Shown here piece after piece: positions 33,845 through 43,301 of a stretch of DNA of 64,000 bases. The position numbers and the translations under genes are program-made. The DNA lies in the NCBI RefSeq assembly GCF_014164585.1, contig NZ_JACJFM010000023.1, positions 20,158-84,157 on the forward strand, given 5' to 3'. The number at the start of each line of letters is the position of its first letter. Position 1 is the first letter of the stretch. This DNA is from Oceanospirillum sediminis (lineage in GTDB: Bacteria; Pseudomonadota; Gammaproteobacteria; Pseudomonadales; Halomonadaceae). The notes beneath the pieces are model-generated. The model was not told where the DNA came from and did no database searches. It saw nothing but the letters and a program-made list of their open reading frames with translations.

Positions 33845-35782
33845 TTATTTCTTGTCGTCTTTCACTTCTTCGAACTCAGCGTCAACCACATCATCTGCTT
33901 TTGCAGACGCCTGCTCGCCACCGGCAGCGCCTGCTGCACCTGGGCCAGCCTGACCTTGCTGCGCCTGCTCAGCATACAGTTTCTGAGCCAACTCACCAGA
34001 GGCTTCTGTCAGTGCATTGGTTTTCGCTTTAATGTCTTCGACGTCATCACCTTTCAGTGCTTCTTCCAGGGCACTGATTGCTGATTCAATCTTATCTTTC
34101 TCTTCAGCCGTCGCTTTGTCGCCTGCTTCTTCTAACGTCTTCTTAGTGGCGTGCAGCATGCTGTCACCCTGGTTACGCACCTGCACCATCTCTTCAAACT
34201 TCTTATCTTCTTCAGCGTTCGCTTCCGCATCCGCTACCATCTGATCGATTTCATCATCGCTCAGACCAGAAGACGCTTTAATCACAATCGACTGCTCTTT
34301 GCCTGTCGCTTTGTCTTTAGCTGATACGTTCAGAATGCCGTTGGCATCAATATCGAACGTTACTTCAATCTGAGGCACGCCTCGTGGTGCAGGAGGAATA
34401 TCTGCCAGATCGAAACGACCCAGAGATTTATTCTGCTGCGCTTGCTTACGCTCACCCTGTACCACGTGAATGGTTACTGCAGTCTGGTTATCATCAGCTG
34501 TTGAGAACACCTGAGACTTCTTAGTCGGAATCGTAGTGTTCTTATCGATCAGCGGTGTAGCAACACCACCCATAGTCTCGATACCCAACGTCAGAGGACT
34601 TACGTCCAGCAGTAGTACGTCTTTTACGTCACCGGCCAGTACACCACCCTGGATAGAAGCGCCGATAGCAACCGCCTCGTCCGGGTTAACATCTTTACGA
34701 GGCTCTTTACCAAAGAATTCAGCTACTTTGGCCTGAACCATAGGCATACGGGTCTGACCACCCACCAGGATCACATCATCAATTTCAGATGCAGACAGAC
34801 CCGCGTCTTTCAGAGCAGTGGCACAAGGCTCAAGAGAACGTCTCACCAGCTCTTCCACCAGAGACTCCAGCTTAGCACGGGTGACCTTAACATTCAGGTG
34901 CTTAGGACCTGTCGCATCAGCTGTAATATAAGGCAGATTCACATCCGTCTGCTGGCTGCTGGACAGCTCAATTTTAGCTTTTTCTGCTGCTTCCTTCAGA
35001 CGCTGCAGCGCCAGTGGATCATTGTGCAGATCAATACCGGACTCGTTCTTAAACTCATCAGCCAGGTAGTTAATCAGCGCCAGATCAAAATCTTCACCAC
35101 CCAGGAAGGTGTCACCATTAGTTGCCAGCACTTCAAACTGATGCTCACCATCTACTTCAGCAATTTCGATGATAGAAATATCGAAAGTACCGCCACCCAG
35201 ATCGTAAACTGCTGCAGTACGGTCACCACGCGCCTTATCCATACCATAAGCCAGTGCCGCAGCTGTTGGCTCATTGATGATACGTTTTACTTCCAGACCC
35301 GCGATTTTACCCGCATCTTTTGTCGCCTGACGCTGAGAATCGTTAAAGTAGGCTGGTACAGTAATCACAGCTTCTGTTACTGGTTCACCCAGGTAATCTT
35401 CAGCTGTTTTCTTCATTTTCTTCAGAACTTCTGCTGAGATCTGAGGTGGCGCTTTCTTCTCGCCTTTTACCTCAACCCAGGCATCACCATTGTCCGCTTT
35501 AACTATTTTGTAAGGCACCATTTTGATGTCTTTCTGAACAACATCGTCTTCAAACCGACGACCAATCAGACGCTTAACAGCGAACAGAGTATTATTCGGG
35601 TTCGTCACAGCCTGACGCTTTGCAGACTGACCAACCAGAGTTTCGTTATCGTCAGTGAAAGCAATGATAGACGGGGTGGTGCGATCGCCTTCAGCGTTCT
35701 CAATCACCTTAGCCTTATCACCGTCCATTACTGCAACACAAGAGTTGGTTGTACCCAGATCGATACCGATAATGCGACCCAT
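33845..35782 (-). CDS. dnaK: Chaperone DnaK (Hsp70)
   Basis: ATP-driven chaperone and negative regulator of RpoH. Signatures: [44 protein letters not shown], substrate domain with [16 protein letters not shown], and a lid ending in acidic [10 protein letters not shown]. 645 residues. A sigma-32-type promoter lies about 90 bases upstream; rpoH itself is at 49.1 kb in this window. Confidence 0.99.
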   Translation of the reverse strand: MGRIIGIDLGTTNSCVAVMDGDKAKVIENAEGDRTTPSIIAFTDDNETLVGQSAKRQAVTNPNNTLFAVKRLIGRRFEDDVVQKDIKMVPYKIVKADNGDAWVEVKGEKKAPPQISAEVLKKMKKTAEDYLGEPVTEAVITVPAYFNDSQRQATKDAGKIAGLEVKRIINEPTAAALAYGMDKARGDRTAAVYDLGGGTFDISIIEIAEVDGEHQFEVLATNGDTFLGGEDFDLALINYLADEFKNESGIDLHNDPLALQRLKEAAEKAKIELSSSQQTDVNLPYITADATGPKHLNVKVTRAKLESLVEELVRRSLEPCATALKDAGLSASEIDDVILVGGQTRMPMVQAKVAEFFGKEPRKDVNPDEAVAIGASIQGGVLAGDVKDVLLLDVSPLTLGIETMGGVATPLIDKNTTIPTKKSQVFSTADDNQTAVTIHVVQGERKQAQQNKSLGRFDLADIPPAPRGVPQIEVTFDIDANGILNVSAKDKATGKEQSIVIKASSGLSDDEIDQMVADAEANAEEDKKFEEMVQVRNQGDSMLHATKKTLEEAGDKATAEEKDKIESAISALEEALKGDDVEDIKAKTNALTEASGELAQKLYAEQAQQGQAGPGAAGAAGGEQASAKADDVVDAEFEEVKDDKK

Positions 35783-35868
35783 AACTATCTCCGATTTCTA
35801 AATCTTGAATTCTGTCTTTTTAGCGACGTTGTCTTATCTTTCGCCGCTTTTCTTTGCATTTAACTGCT

Positions 35869-35896
35869 ATATGAGGCCTTCAGTTTTTCTTTCAAG
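35869..35896 (-). promoter_or_regulatory. Sigma-32 promoter of dnaK
   Basis: On the minus strand CTTGAAA (35896-35890), 13-base gap, CCTCATAT (35876-35869): one mismatch to the heat-shock consensus CTTGAAA-N13-CCCCATNT. Start of transcription is expected near 35862, about 80 bases before the dnaK ATG. Confidence 0.85.
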
Positions 35897-35961
35897 GCCT
35901 GCTTCTGAATTTTTTTACGCTTTTTTTCAGCGCATTCAGACAAGGCTTTAAAAACAGCCTG

Positions 35962-36540
35962 TTAAGGTGCTTTTGCCACCATCACCATGGCCGGGCGCAC
36001 CAGACGACCATTCAGCAGATAACCCTTCTGCATCACGGCAATCACGGTATTCGGCTCAACATCCGGGTTCGGCACCATTGACATCGCTTCATGGAACTGT
36101 GGGTCAAATGGCGTCCCTACGGGATCAATCTGTTCCACATTAAATTTATTCAGCGTGCTGATAAACATATTCAGGGTCATCTCGACCCCTTCTTTTACCG
36201 CGTCAGCCACATCATGCTGCGCAAAGGTTTCCAGCGCACGCTCAAGACTATCTACAACCGGCAACAGCTCTTTCGAGAATTTTTCCAGTGCGAACTTATG
36301 AGCATTCTCAACATCTTTCTCTGCACGGCGACGGGCATTCTGAGCATCAGCATGAGCACGCAGTGCCTGATCTTTCGCCTGTTCCAGTTGTTCCTGAAGC
36401 TCAGCCAGACTGGCAGCAAAATCTACGGTCTCCTGACCTTCGGTTGCCTGCTGCTCTGCTTCAGTTTCTACAGCTGATGCAGCCTGCGCTTCCTGATCCA
36501 GTTCAGCCTGCCCGGTATTTTTCTGCTCTTCTGTCGTCAT
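35962..36540 (-). CDS. grpE: Nucleotide exchange factor GrpE
   Basis: Exchanges ADP for ATP on DnaK. Acidic, Gln-rich N-terminal tail, long coiled coil (~residues 45-105, with [17 protein letters not shown]), and the beta domain [19 protein letters not shown] ending in [12 protein letters not shown]. 192 residues, normal. First gene of the heat-shock cluster, divergent from recN; a sigma-32-like promoter precedes it. Confidence 0.97.
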   Translation of the reverse strand: MTTEEQKNTGQAELDQEAQAASAVETEAEQQATEGQETVDFAASLAELQEQLEQAKDQALRAHADAQNARRRAEKDVENAHKFALEKFSKELLPVVDSLERALETFAQHDVADAVKEGVEMTLNMFISTLNKFNVEQIDPVGTPFDPQFHEAMSMVPNPDVEPNTVIAVMQKGYLLNGRLVRPAMVMVAKAP

Positions 36541-36589
36541 AGCTTATGTTTCTCTCACGTAAGAAGTGTTTATCACCAACTGCTTGCCT

Positions 36590-36617
36590 ATATTGGTTCC
36601 CTGATTTTTTTTTCAAC
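36590..36617 (-). promoter_or_regulatory. Sigma-32-like promoter of grpE
   Basis: Minus strand GTTGAAA (36617-36611), 13-base gap, ACCAATAT (36597-36590). One mismatch at -35 and two at -10 against the heat-shock consensus; the spacing equals that of the dnaK promoter. Confidence 0.6.
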
Positions 36618-36668
36618 CCCTGCCATGTTCTGTCATTAAACTTTTATGTAAAAAAACGGTCACCGTTA

Positions 36669-36703
36669 TTGCCCATACGACAAAATACTGTATAAATACC
36701 CAC
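36669..36703 (+). promoter_or_regulatory. recN promoter with LexA-like SOS box
   Basis: TTGCCC (36669-36674), 16-base gap, TATAAA (36691-36696). The -10 is covered by TACTGTATAAATACCCAC, in which CTG-N10-CAC (36688-36703) differs from the LexA consensus CTG-N10-CAG at the last base. recN is a classical SOS gene. Confidence 0.7.
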
Positions 36704-36738
36704 ATCAATTCTGAGCAGACCGGTAAGAGGAAGCCCTG

Positions 36739-38415
36739 ATGCTGACCTATCTGGCAATTAACAACCTTGCAATTGTAGAGCAACTGGAACTGGATCTTCC
36801 GGCAGGCATGACAGTCATCACCGGGGAAACCGGAGCCGGTAAATCCATTCTGCTGGATGCTATGGGACTGGCTCTGGGAGACAGGGCCGATGCTGACAGC
36901 GTACGTCATGGCACCCCAAAGGCCGAGATACACGCCCACTTTGATGTGTCTGCACTTAAAGTGGCCCGCCAGTGGCTGATAAAGAATGAGCTGAATACCG
37001 ATGACAGCAGTGAATGTATTCTGCGCCGGGTCATTCATAGTAATGGCCGCTCTAAAGCCTGGATTAATGGTCAGCCCTGCTCTGTGCAGCAACTGAAACA
37101 GCTCAGCAGCCATCTGATTGATATTCATGGCCAGCATGAACACCAGTCCCTGCTTCGCCGGGAAACTCATCTGACTCTACTGGATGAATTTGCCCGCCTG
37201 CAAAAACCTGTCGCCCAGCAAACAGAACTGTTTCGTCAGTGGCAGAAATGCCGTCGCCAGCTGGAGCAGCTGAAAAACCAGGACAGCGAACAACAGTCTC
37301 GACTGGAGCTTCTGCGCTATCAGGTTGAAGAACTGGAACAGCTGGCACTGGAAGAACAGGAGCTACAGCAGCTGGAAGAGGAGCAGCAAAGGCTGGCTAA
37401 TGCTGAAACCCTGATCGCTGAGGGTCAGGCTATTATAGAGCTGTGCGACAGCGATCATGGCAGTGTTCGGCAGATGCTGAACCAGGCCTGCCATCGCATC
37501 AGCCAGATCCCTGGTCAGGATACCCGCTTAAATGAGATCAGCCAGTTACTGAATGAAGCCCTGATTCAGGTTGAAGAAGCCTCCGGTGAGCTGCACCATT
37601 TCGTTAACGGATGCGAGCTGGATCCAGAACGTTTGCAATTTGTGGAGGAACGCCTGTCGACGATCTATCAGCTGGCGCGTAAGCACCACATCACGCCGGA
37701 AGAGTTATATCAGCACAGCCTTCAGCTCAGAGAAGAACTGAACAAAATTGAAAGTGGCCCACAGAATATTGACCAGGTCGCCGAACAGCTGCAGGAGCTG
37801 ACGGAAATTTTCCGTGAAAAAGCAGCGATTCTTAGCCAGAAGCGCAGGAAAGCTGCAGACCGCCTGAACAAAGAGATCAATAAGCAGCTCTCGATGCTCG
37901 GCATGGCCAATGCCCGTTTTGAAGTCAGCGTCAACAGTACAGATCAGTTCCAGCCAACCGGCACTGATGATACTGAATTTCTGATTAGCACCAATCCGGG
38001 ACAACCTGCAAAGCCTATGATTAAAATTGCCTCCGGGGGGGAATTATCCCGTATCAGCCTGGCTATTCAGGTTGTAACAGCTCAGACCTCAACGATTCCG
38101 ACACTGGTGTTTGATGAAGTCGATGTGGGTATCAGTGGCGGTACCGCCGAAATTGTCGGTAAGCTACTGCACAACCTGGGGCAAAGCGGCCAGATTCTAT
38201 CAATCACTCACCTGCCTCAGGTCGCCGCTCAGGGAGATCAGCACCTGCACATCCGCAAATTCAGCACCAAAAACAGCACCCGTTCAGAGATGCTGTGGCT
38301 GGATCAGTCCCAGCGTATTACAGAACTGGCCCGGATGCTGGGCGGCGTCGACCTGACAGAACAAACACTGGCTCACGCCAGCGAAATGCTGACCAGCAGC
38401 CAGCCTGTGGACTAA
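36739..38415 (+). CDS. recN: DNA repair protein RecN
   Basis: SMC-like ATPase acting in double-strand break repair. Walker A GETGAGKSILLDAM near the N terminus, long coiled coils (~residues 160-365, Gln/Glu/Leu-rich), and the C-terminal ABC signature GGELSRISLAIQ with Walker B TLVFDEVDVGISGGTAEI. 558 residues, standard. A LexA-like box overlaps its promoter. Confidence 0.97.
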   Translation: MLTYLAINNLAIVEQLELDLPAGMTVITGETGAGKSILLDAMGLALGDRADADSVRHGTPKAEIHAHFDVSALKVARQWLIKNELNTDDSSECILRRVIHSNGRSKAWINGQPCSVQQLKQLSSHLIDIHGQHEHQSLLRRETHLTLLDEFARLQKPVAQQTELFRQWQKCRRQLEQLKNQDSEQQSRLELLRYQVEELEQLALEEQELQQLEEEQQRLANAETLIAEGQAIIELCDSDHGSVRQMLNQACHRISQIPGQDTRLNEISQLLNEALIQVEEASGELHHFVNGCELDPERLQFVEERLSTIYQLARKHHITPEELYQHSLQLREELNKIESGPQNIDQVAEQLQELTEIFREKAAILSQKRRKAADRLNKEINKQLSMLGMANARFEVSVNSTDQFQPTGTDDTEFLISTNPGQPAKPMIKIASGGELSRISLAIQVVTAQTSTIPTLVFDEVDVGISGGTAEIVGKLLHNLGQSGQILSITHLPQVAAQGDQHLHIRKFSTKNSTRSEMLWLDQSQRITELARMLGGVDLTEQTLAHASEMLTSSQPVD

Positions 38416-38448
38416 TATTCCTTTTGGTCCTCTGCCGAATAAGCAAAA

Positions 38449-38479
38449 CCCCTGAGCGTATGAAAAATACAATCAGGGG
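38449..38479 (-). terminator. Terminator of fur, between convergent recN and fur
   Basis: Stem CCCCTGA/TCAGGGG with an inner GTAT/ATAC stem; on the minus strand it is followed by TTTTGCTT. Confidence 0.75.
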
Positions 38480-38512
38480 CTGTTACTCATAGAAAGTCAG
38501 TGATTAACAGAA

Positions 38513-38923
38513 TCAGCTTTCTTTCTTACGTACGTACAGTACCAGAGAATGCTCTACCAGCTCATAACCATGAGCTTCCACAATTTTGTGCTGCAGGGCT
38601 TCAATCTCCGGATCACAGAACTCAATCACTTCACCACTATCCACACAAACCATATGGTCATGGTGCTCATCACGAGCAATCTCGAATACCGCATGCCCGC
38701 CATCAAAATTGTGACGCACCACCAGACCTGCAGATTCAAACTGGGTCAGTACACGGTATACCGTTGCCAGACCAACGTCTTCTCCTGCATCCAGCAGTGC
38801 TTTATAGACATCCTCAGCACTCATATGATGAGAGTCTGCTCGTTCAAGCAACTGCAGAATCTTGATTCGGGGTAAAGTTACCTTCAGACCTGCTTTTTTC
38901 AGTTCCTGGTTTTCATCTGCCAT
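38513..38923 (-). CDS. fur: Ferric uptake regulator Fur
   Basis: Iron-dependent repressor. Winged-helix part with LPRIKILQLLERADSHHMSAEDVYKALLD and VGLATVYRVLTQFESAGLV, then the metal-binding HHDHMVCVDSGEVIEFCDPEIE segment. The CxxC pair of E. coli Fur is replaced by CVDS, so the structural zinc site is probably absent, as in Pseudomonas-type Fur. 136 residues. It is divergent from bamE, a conserved arrangement. Confidence 0.96.
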   Translation of the reverse strand: MADENQELKKAGLKVTLPRIKILQLLERADSHHMSAEDVYKALLDAGEDVGLATVYRVLTQFESAGLVVRHNFDGGHAVFEIARDEHHDHMVCVDSGEVIEFCDPEIEALQHKIVEAHGYELVEHSLVLYVRKKES

Positions 38924-39005
38924 GGTTTTTTCGGTCTCGCTTCGCAGTCAGTGCTTATTCCGGTATTATTCCAGACTCGCACAACATGGTGAAAGATATT
39001 CTCAA

Positions 39006-39335
39006 ATGCAAAGACTGATCATTTTAGTCATCTTTTCTTCGTTCGTCACACTTTCTGGCTGCATTTTTCCCGGAATTTACAAACGGGAACTACAACAGGG
39101 TCACGTGATGACAGAAGAGATGATCAATCAACTCAAGCCGGGACTGACCCGTGAGCAGGTGGCCTATGTTATGGGCACACCTTTAACAACATCAACGTTC
39201 AATAAAAATCGCTGGGACTATGTCTACTGGCTCAAAGATCCAAGAGACAATGTAACCCGTGAAAGAGTAACACTGTTTTTTGAACAGGACACTCTGAATG
39301 ACATTATCAGAGTACCGGAAAAGAGCGATCAGTAA
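39006..39335 (+). CDS. bamE: Outer membrane assembly lipoprotein BamE (SmpA/OmlA)
   Basis: Lipoprotein component of the BAM complex that inserts beta-barrel proteins. The open frame reaches back to 38862, over the fur promoter, but MQRLIILVIFSSFVTLSGC at 39006 is a typical lipoprotein signal with the lipobox LSGC. The SmpA/OmlA fold is marked by LKPGLTREQVAYVMGTPL and NRWDYVYWLKDP. 109 residues. Divergent from fur. Confidence 0.95.
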   Translation: MQRLIILVIFSSFVTLSGCIFPGIYKRELQQGHVMTEEMINQLKPGLTREQVAYVMGTPLTTSTFNKNRWDYVYWLKDPRDNVTRERVTLFFEQDTLNDIIRVPEKSDQ

Positions 39336-39384
39336 ACCGGCTTTACAGTATTATATACAGTAAAGTCCGGTCTTGAACTGAATA

Positions 39385-39681
39385 CTACTTTTCCTGCTTA
39401 GCAGCCCGGCGCGCTCTGGCCTGCTTAGGGTCTGCGATCAGAGCACGATAGAGTTCAACTCTGTCGTGTTCGTGCAGTACATGCTCGTCCGGTTTCTTGA
39501 TCACTTTTCCATATATCCCCATAGGACTGGTTGTCAGATCAATCTCAGGAAAGTGCTCTGCCATGCCGGACTTTTCTGCTGCCTGCTGCACCGTGGTTCC
39601 TTCCGGTAAAAACAGCTCGATTACACGCTGTTCTGAAGGAGAAGCGTACACCACTTCAATCCTGATCAGTTTCTCATCCAT
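39385..39681 (-). CDS. rnfH: RnfH family ubiquitin-like protein
   Basis: Small protein of unknown biochemical role; the family is regularly encoded next to ratA. I chose ATG 39681 (MDEKLIRIEVVYASPSEQ) instead of the frame start at 39747, giving 98 residues; it overlaps the ratA stop. Beta-grasp features: VVYASPSEQRVIELFLPEGTTV, IYGKVIKKPDEHVLHEHDRVELYRAL. The tail is basic (QARARRAAKQEK). Confidence 0.92.
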   Translation of the reverse strand: MDEKLIRIEVVYASPSEQRVIELFLPEGTTVQQAAEKSGMAEHFPEIDLTTSPMGIYGKVIKKPDEHVLHEHDRVELYRALIADPKQARARRAAKQEK

Positions 39682-40105
39682 AAACCTGTTTCGCTCGCTG
39701 ACAGAAGGCATCAACCAGAGTATTGGCTGCCTGATTAAACACACCACCCAATGCTACACTCAGCATTTTGCTGGCAAATTCGAACTCCATTGTCAGAGAG
39801 ACCTTGCAGGCTTGCTCTGACAAGGCATCAAAGCGCCACTCTCCATTCAGACGTTTGAAAGGGCCATCAACCAGATGTAATTCAATTCTGTGAGGTTCCT
39901 GCAAGGTATTGCGCGTAGTAAAACTGTGTTTGAGACCGGCTTTGGAAATCTCAAGTTCTCCAACCATATGACTGTCTGATGACTCAATCAGACGCGCAGC
40001 AGAGCACCAGGGTAAAAACTGCGGATAGGACTCACAGTCATTTACCAGATCGTACATCTGTTTTGCGGAATGCATGACCAGAGCCGTTCGGGTTACTGTT
40101 GGCAT
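39674..40105 (-). CDS. ratA: RatA-type START-domain protein
   Basis: Polyketide cyclase/START family. E. coli RatA is reported as a ribosome association toxin, and homologues are also compared with ubiquinone-binding Coq10; function here is not fixed. The start MPTVTRTALVMHSAKQMYDLV at 40105 is preferred over the frame start at 40129. Landmarks: YDLVNDCESYPQFLPWCSAA and FEFASKMLSVALGGVFNQAANTLVDAFCQRA. 143 residues; divergent from smpB and overlapping rnfH, as in many gammaproteobacteria. Confidence 0.92.
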   Translation of the reverse strand: MPTVTRTALVMHSAKQMYDLVNDCESYPQFLPWCSAARLIESSDSHMVGELEISKAGLKHSFTTRNTLQEPHRIELHLVDGPFKRLNGEWRFDALSEQACKVSLTMEFEFASKMLSVALGGVFNQAANTLVDAFCQRAKQVYG

Positions 40106-40235
40106 TATAAATAAGCTCTCAGGGTTCATTCGTCGGAACTGACCGACCCTATAAAAAAATAAATTGTACCACGAAATTGATTTTTAACGGCTCTGCCAGA
40201 TAGCCCTTTGCCTCGCTTCGTTTTATAATGCCGTC

Positions 40236-40721
40236 ATGGCTAAAAAACAGAAAAAAACAAAATCGACCAGCAACACCATCGCGCTGAACAAACGCGCCCG
40301 TCACGAATATCATGTTAATGATAAGTTCGAGGCCGGTGTTTCTCTGGCTGGCTGGGAAGTTAAAAGTATCCGCGAAGGAAAAGTACAGATTACCGATGCC
40401 TATGTCATTATGCATCAGGGTGAAGTCTGGCTGATGGGCGCTCATATTACACCGCTGATCAGTGTTTCAACGCACATCGTTGCAGAACCCACCCGTAATC
40501 GTAAATTACTTCTGCATAAAAAAGAGATCGCAAAAATCTTTGCCACCATTCAGCAAAAAGGTCAGACTTGTGTGCCTTTAGCGCTGTACTGGAAAAATAA
40601 CAAAGTAAAATGCGAAATTGCTCTGGTAACCGGTAAACAACAGCATGATAAGCGTGCTACAGAAAAAGACCGGGACTGGGGACGCCAGAAAGCCCGTATT
40701 GTTCGAGAGCATGCAGGTTAA
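40236..40721 (+). CDS. smpB: SsrA-binding protein SmpB
   Basis: Binds tmRNA and takes part in trans-translation. OB-fold markers [39 protein letters not shown] and a basic C-terminal tail ([21 protein letters not shown]) that enters the mRNA channel. 161 residues. Its partner tmRNA begins 44 bases downstream. Confidence 0.98.
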   Translation: MAKKQKKTKSTSNTIALNKRARHEYHVNDKFEAGVSLAGWEVKSIREGKVQITDAYVIMHQGEVWLMGAHITPLISVSTHIVAEPTRNRKLLLHKKEIAKIFATIQQKGQTCVPLALYWKNNKVKCEIALVTGKQQHDKRATEKDRDWGRQKARIVREHAG

Positions 40722-40765
40722 TACTGGTAAAAGTTCTGTAATTCATTATAATTGCAGGACTATTC

Positions 40766-41122
40766 GGGGGTGATTTGGCTTCGACGCTGGTTACAAACCC
40801 TGAGGTGCATGTCGAGAGGGTAACGTATCTCGTAAATCCCGCGTTACTACTAAATAGTCGCAAACGACGAAAACTACGCTCTAGCCGCTTAATGGCTGCC
40901 TTTGAAGGAAGTTGCCTGTAACTTCTGGACAAGGTTTATGAGCCCGCGAAACAGGCTCGCAGCAAAGTCCGCCTTAGACCGCGCTGCTAAATATTTTAAG
41001 GCTCGCGTATAACAATCCTGTTCGTTGGAGTGTTACACGTTAAATAAAAAGACGAAACTAAGCATGTAGATCCGATGGCAGAGGACTGACGGACGCGGGT
41101 TCAATTCCCGCCACCTCCACCA
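40766..41122 (+). ncRNA. ssrA: Transfer-messenger RNA (tmRNA)
   Basis: 357-nt ribosome rescue RNA. The 5' end GGGGGTG pairs with CACCTCC before the encoded ACCA (41119-41122). T-arm GGACGCGGGTTCAATTCC is tRNA-like. The tag reading frame starts at GCA 40860 after ATAGTC and reads ANDENYALAA, stop TAA 40890-40892. Located directly after smpB, and followed by a strong terminator. Confidence 0.98.
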
Positions 41123-41127
41123 GTTAG

Positions 41128-41163
41128 CATATTGATTTGTAAGGATTTTCCTAAACAAATCAA
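41128..41163 (+). other. Hairpin behind the tmRNA 3' end
   Basis: TTGATTTGT/ACAAATCAA (9 bp) encloses a second stem AGGA/TCCT, starting a few bases after CCA. No T-run. Likely part of the tmRNA precursor tail removed by processing. Confidence 0.5.
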
Positions 41164-41188
41164 GGTAAGGCTTCCATACCCTTACCAC

Positions 41189-41219
41189 ACAGAAACCGCT
41201 TTTATAGCGGTTTTTTTGT
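41189..41219 (+). terminator. Intrinsic terminator of ssrA
   Basis: AACCGCT/AGCGGTT (41194-41200, 41206-41212), loop TTTAT, extended by ACA/TGT outside the T-run of seven. Confidence 0.93.
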
Positions 41220-41291
41220 GTCTGAAGAAAAGTCAGGCCTCTGATTTATATCATTGCATTCAGACCTGCTTCTGTTTACACAAGTTATAGT

Positions 41292-42377
41292 TCAACGCAG
41301 GGTTCCCGGCTCTGGGATACGCCCCAACAATCGTGCAGCCATTTTCATCAGTCGGGTATTTTTGAAAAACAGGTCCGGAAAACAGGCATTCACATTGAGA
41401 TCCAGACGGGCTTCAGATTCAGGATCAAAAACATGTGACCGGAGCAGACCTTCACGCTCAAACCCCAGATGCTCTGTATTACGTTGCCCATTCGGATTAT
41501 CGGAATACACATAGCTGTATACTTTACATAAACCCAGCACAGAGAATGCGTATTCCAGCACCAGTAAGGTCGCTTCAACACTGACCAGCCCCGATGTCTG
41601 CCCCGGAAAACCGACCAGGATTTCAGCTCTGGAGTTTTTCAGGTTCAGATCAACTAAAGCGGCCAGACCAATAGCCCGACCGTCTTTTTCCACAACCCAT
41701 TCAATTTTATTGGTTTCAGCCGGAGATTTTTCCGCTCTTTTAAGATCCTTCTCGACCAGCTCCGGAGATGCTTTCTGAAACAGGTTATAATGATGCCGAA
41801 AGGTATTATCATTACGGCAGGACAGCAGAAACTCCTTATGCGAGCGGTTCATTCTGACCAGGCGAACATTCTTCCCGACCAGATCCTGCCACCAAAAAGG
41901 TGCCAGGCCAAAAGCAATAGTATGAATCTGACGTTTGACGGGGGAATCTTCCGGCATCTGATCCAGTGCTGACTGAAAGCCCTGATAGGCCTCCTGTTTA
42001 TCGCCACAGGCCAGAGCGGCTCTGCCACGCGCAATCGCAGCCAGACTATTATTCGGAAACAGCCTGCCAGCGGTCTTAGCGACCTCAAGAGCCCTCTCTG
42101 TAGCCCCAGACTGAAGTAATACCTCAGACAAGGTATTAAGATAACGAATCTCTTCAGGAGCCATCTCGCAGGCCTTTTCCAGACACAGCACAGCCTGTTC
42201 AGGGTTACGGTCTGCTGCAGGCCCATAAGCCTGCAGCAATCCTTTTGCCAACCAGATCATAGCGTGATACTGATTGTGCGATAGAACGGCGAGATACGAT
42301 TTAATCTTGCCCCACTCGCCACGTTGCAGCCAGTTATTCAGCTCTTCACCTGAAGGATGTATACCGTCTGTATCCAT
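41292..42377 (-). CDS. TPR-GNAT fusion: predicted acetyltransferase with TPR N-terminal half
   Basis: 361 residues in two halves. Residues ~35-155 form TPR-like helical repeats (NPEQAVLCLEKACEMAPEEI, LSEVLLQSGATERALEVAKT, LACGDKQEAYQGFQSALDQM). Residues ~170-335 form a RimJ/RimL-like GNAT domain (VRLVRMNRSHKEFLLSCRND, WVVEKDGRAIGLAALVDLNL, EATLLVLEYAFSVLGLCKVY, HLGFEREGLLR). TPRs usually bind a protein partner, so a protein substrate is likely. It starts eight bases after the stop of the DUF4214-like gene and has no good ribosome site of its own, suggesting translational coupling. The neighbouring protein is a candidate substrate; this is inference. Confidence 0.75.
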   Translation of the reverse strand: MDTDGIHPSGEELNNWLQRGEWGKIKSYLAVLSHNQYHAMIWLAKGLLQAYGPAADRNPEQAVLCLEKACEMAPEEIRYLNTLSEVLLQSGATERALEVAKTAGRLFPNNSLAAIARGRAALACGDKQEAYQGFQSALDQMPEDSPVKRQIHTIAFGLAPFWWQDLVGKNVRLVRMNRSHKEFLLSCRNDNTFRHHYNLFQKASPELVEKDLKRAEKSPAETNKIEWVVEKDGRAIGLAALVDLNLKNSRAEILVGFPGQTSGLVSVEATLLVLEYAFSVLGLCKVYSYVYSDNPNGQRNTEHLGFEREGLLRSHVFDPESEARLDLNVNACFPDLFFKNTRLMKMAARLLGRIPEPGTLR

Positions 42378-42385
42378 ACGATAAA

Positions 42386-43192
42386 TTAGCCTATTTTTGA
42401 ATCATCCGGAGTATATTGCAGCCCGGTTGTGGTGAGATCATCGACCTGATTGGTATTTAACTCCAGCTGAGCTGCCATAGCAAATAAGCTGGCCTGAGTG
42501 TGCTCACCAGAATCAATCAGCCCGGAGTATAGTGCTAAATCCTGTGCACTGGCTTCAACACCCACCACGTTTTTAAACAGAAGACCAACCAGTACATCAT
42601 TACTGACACCCCCCGGAACGTAGTGATTAATCATTGATTGTGCCAGTTCATCAATCTTTGCATCACCATTATTCGGGTTTAGTCGATCAGATTCTGCAAT
42701 CCACCGTCCAAAGCTTTCCTGGTCCGGGGCCTGGTCAAAGGCTGCAAAAAATAGCGCCAGAGCAGCTCCGGCGTTGTCATCTATATCCAGATCAAGCGCA
42801 ACAGAAGTATCTTTGAAAGAAAGACGCTCAATATCAAACAACTGGTCAGTTTCTGTCCGGATTGTGGTCTCACCAGACTTAGAGTTTGTGTCGGAAACCT
42901 GATAATCCACAGTCCAGCCGGATGTTATATTACCGGTTTTAGAGTCCGTATTATTCAGCGCTGCCAGCTCAACATCCGCCAGATAGAAGCTGGCATAAGT
43001 GACAGTATTAAGTCCGGAGTCACCATTGATGATTCTGCCGCTATCAGCTCCGCCTGCTACAGAGTCATTTCCACCCGACTTAGAGTCGCTATTCCCTGAT
43101 TTGGAATCACCAGAGCTGCTACCTGAATCGGTCGATGTGAAACGGACAGTCACGGGGGCTCCGGATGTATTGTCATCGTCATAATCAGTCAT
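42386..43192 (-). CDS. Acidic DUF4214-like protein with repeated SKSG motifs
   Basis: 268 residues from ATG 43192, which follows AGGAG; the frame also opens at 43234. The N-terminal ~50 residues after the start are low-complexity Gly/Ser/Asp with DSKSG repeats. The middle has a short segment LFDIERLSFKDTSVALDLD, as found before DUF4214 domains of type I-secreted adhesins and S-layer-like proteins. Residues ~150-255 look like DUF4214 (FFAAFDQAPDQESFGRWIAE, GLLFKNVVGVEASAQDLALY). No signal peptide, so export would have to be type I. Five of its eight lysines occur in [DN]SK[STI]G. Operon with the TPR-GNAT gene. Function unknown. Confidence 0.6.
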   Translation of the reverse strand: MTDYDDDNTSGAPVTVRFTSTDSGSSSGDSKSGNSDSKSGGNDSVAGGADSGRIINGDSGLNTVTYASFYLADVELAALNNTDSKTGNITSGWTVDYQVSDTNSKSGETTIRTETDQLFDIERLSFKDTSVALDLDIDDNAGAALALFFAAFDQAPDQESFGRWIAESDRLNPNNGDAKIDELAQSMINHYVPGGVSNDVLVGLLFKNVVGVEASAQDLALYSGLIDSGEHTQASLFAMAAQLELNTNQVDDLTTTGLQYTPDDSKIG

Positions 43193-43301
43193 CACTGTAC
43201 TCCTGCTTTCTGATAAACGGTCTGAATTAAGCATAACCCATCTATTACATGAAGAACGAGAATCGGGTCACTTTTTACGTGTAATTTTTTCCCACAATAA
43301 T

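Noticed and set aside
41100..41130. Phage or island attachment site at the tmRNA 3' end
   Set aside because: No integrase gene and no second copy of the tmRNA end could be seen in the window.
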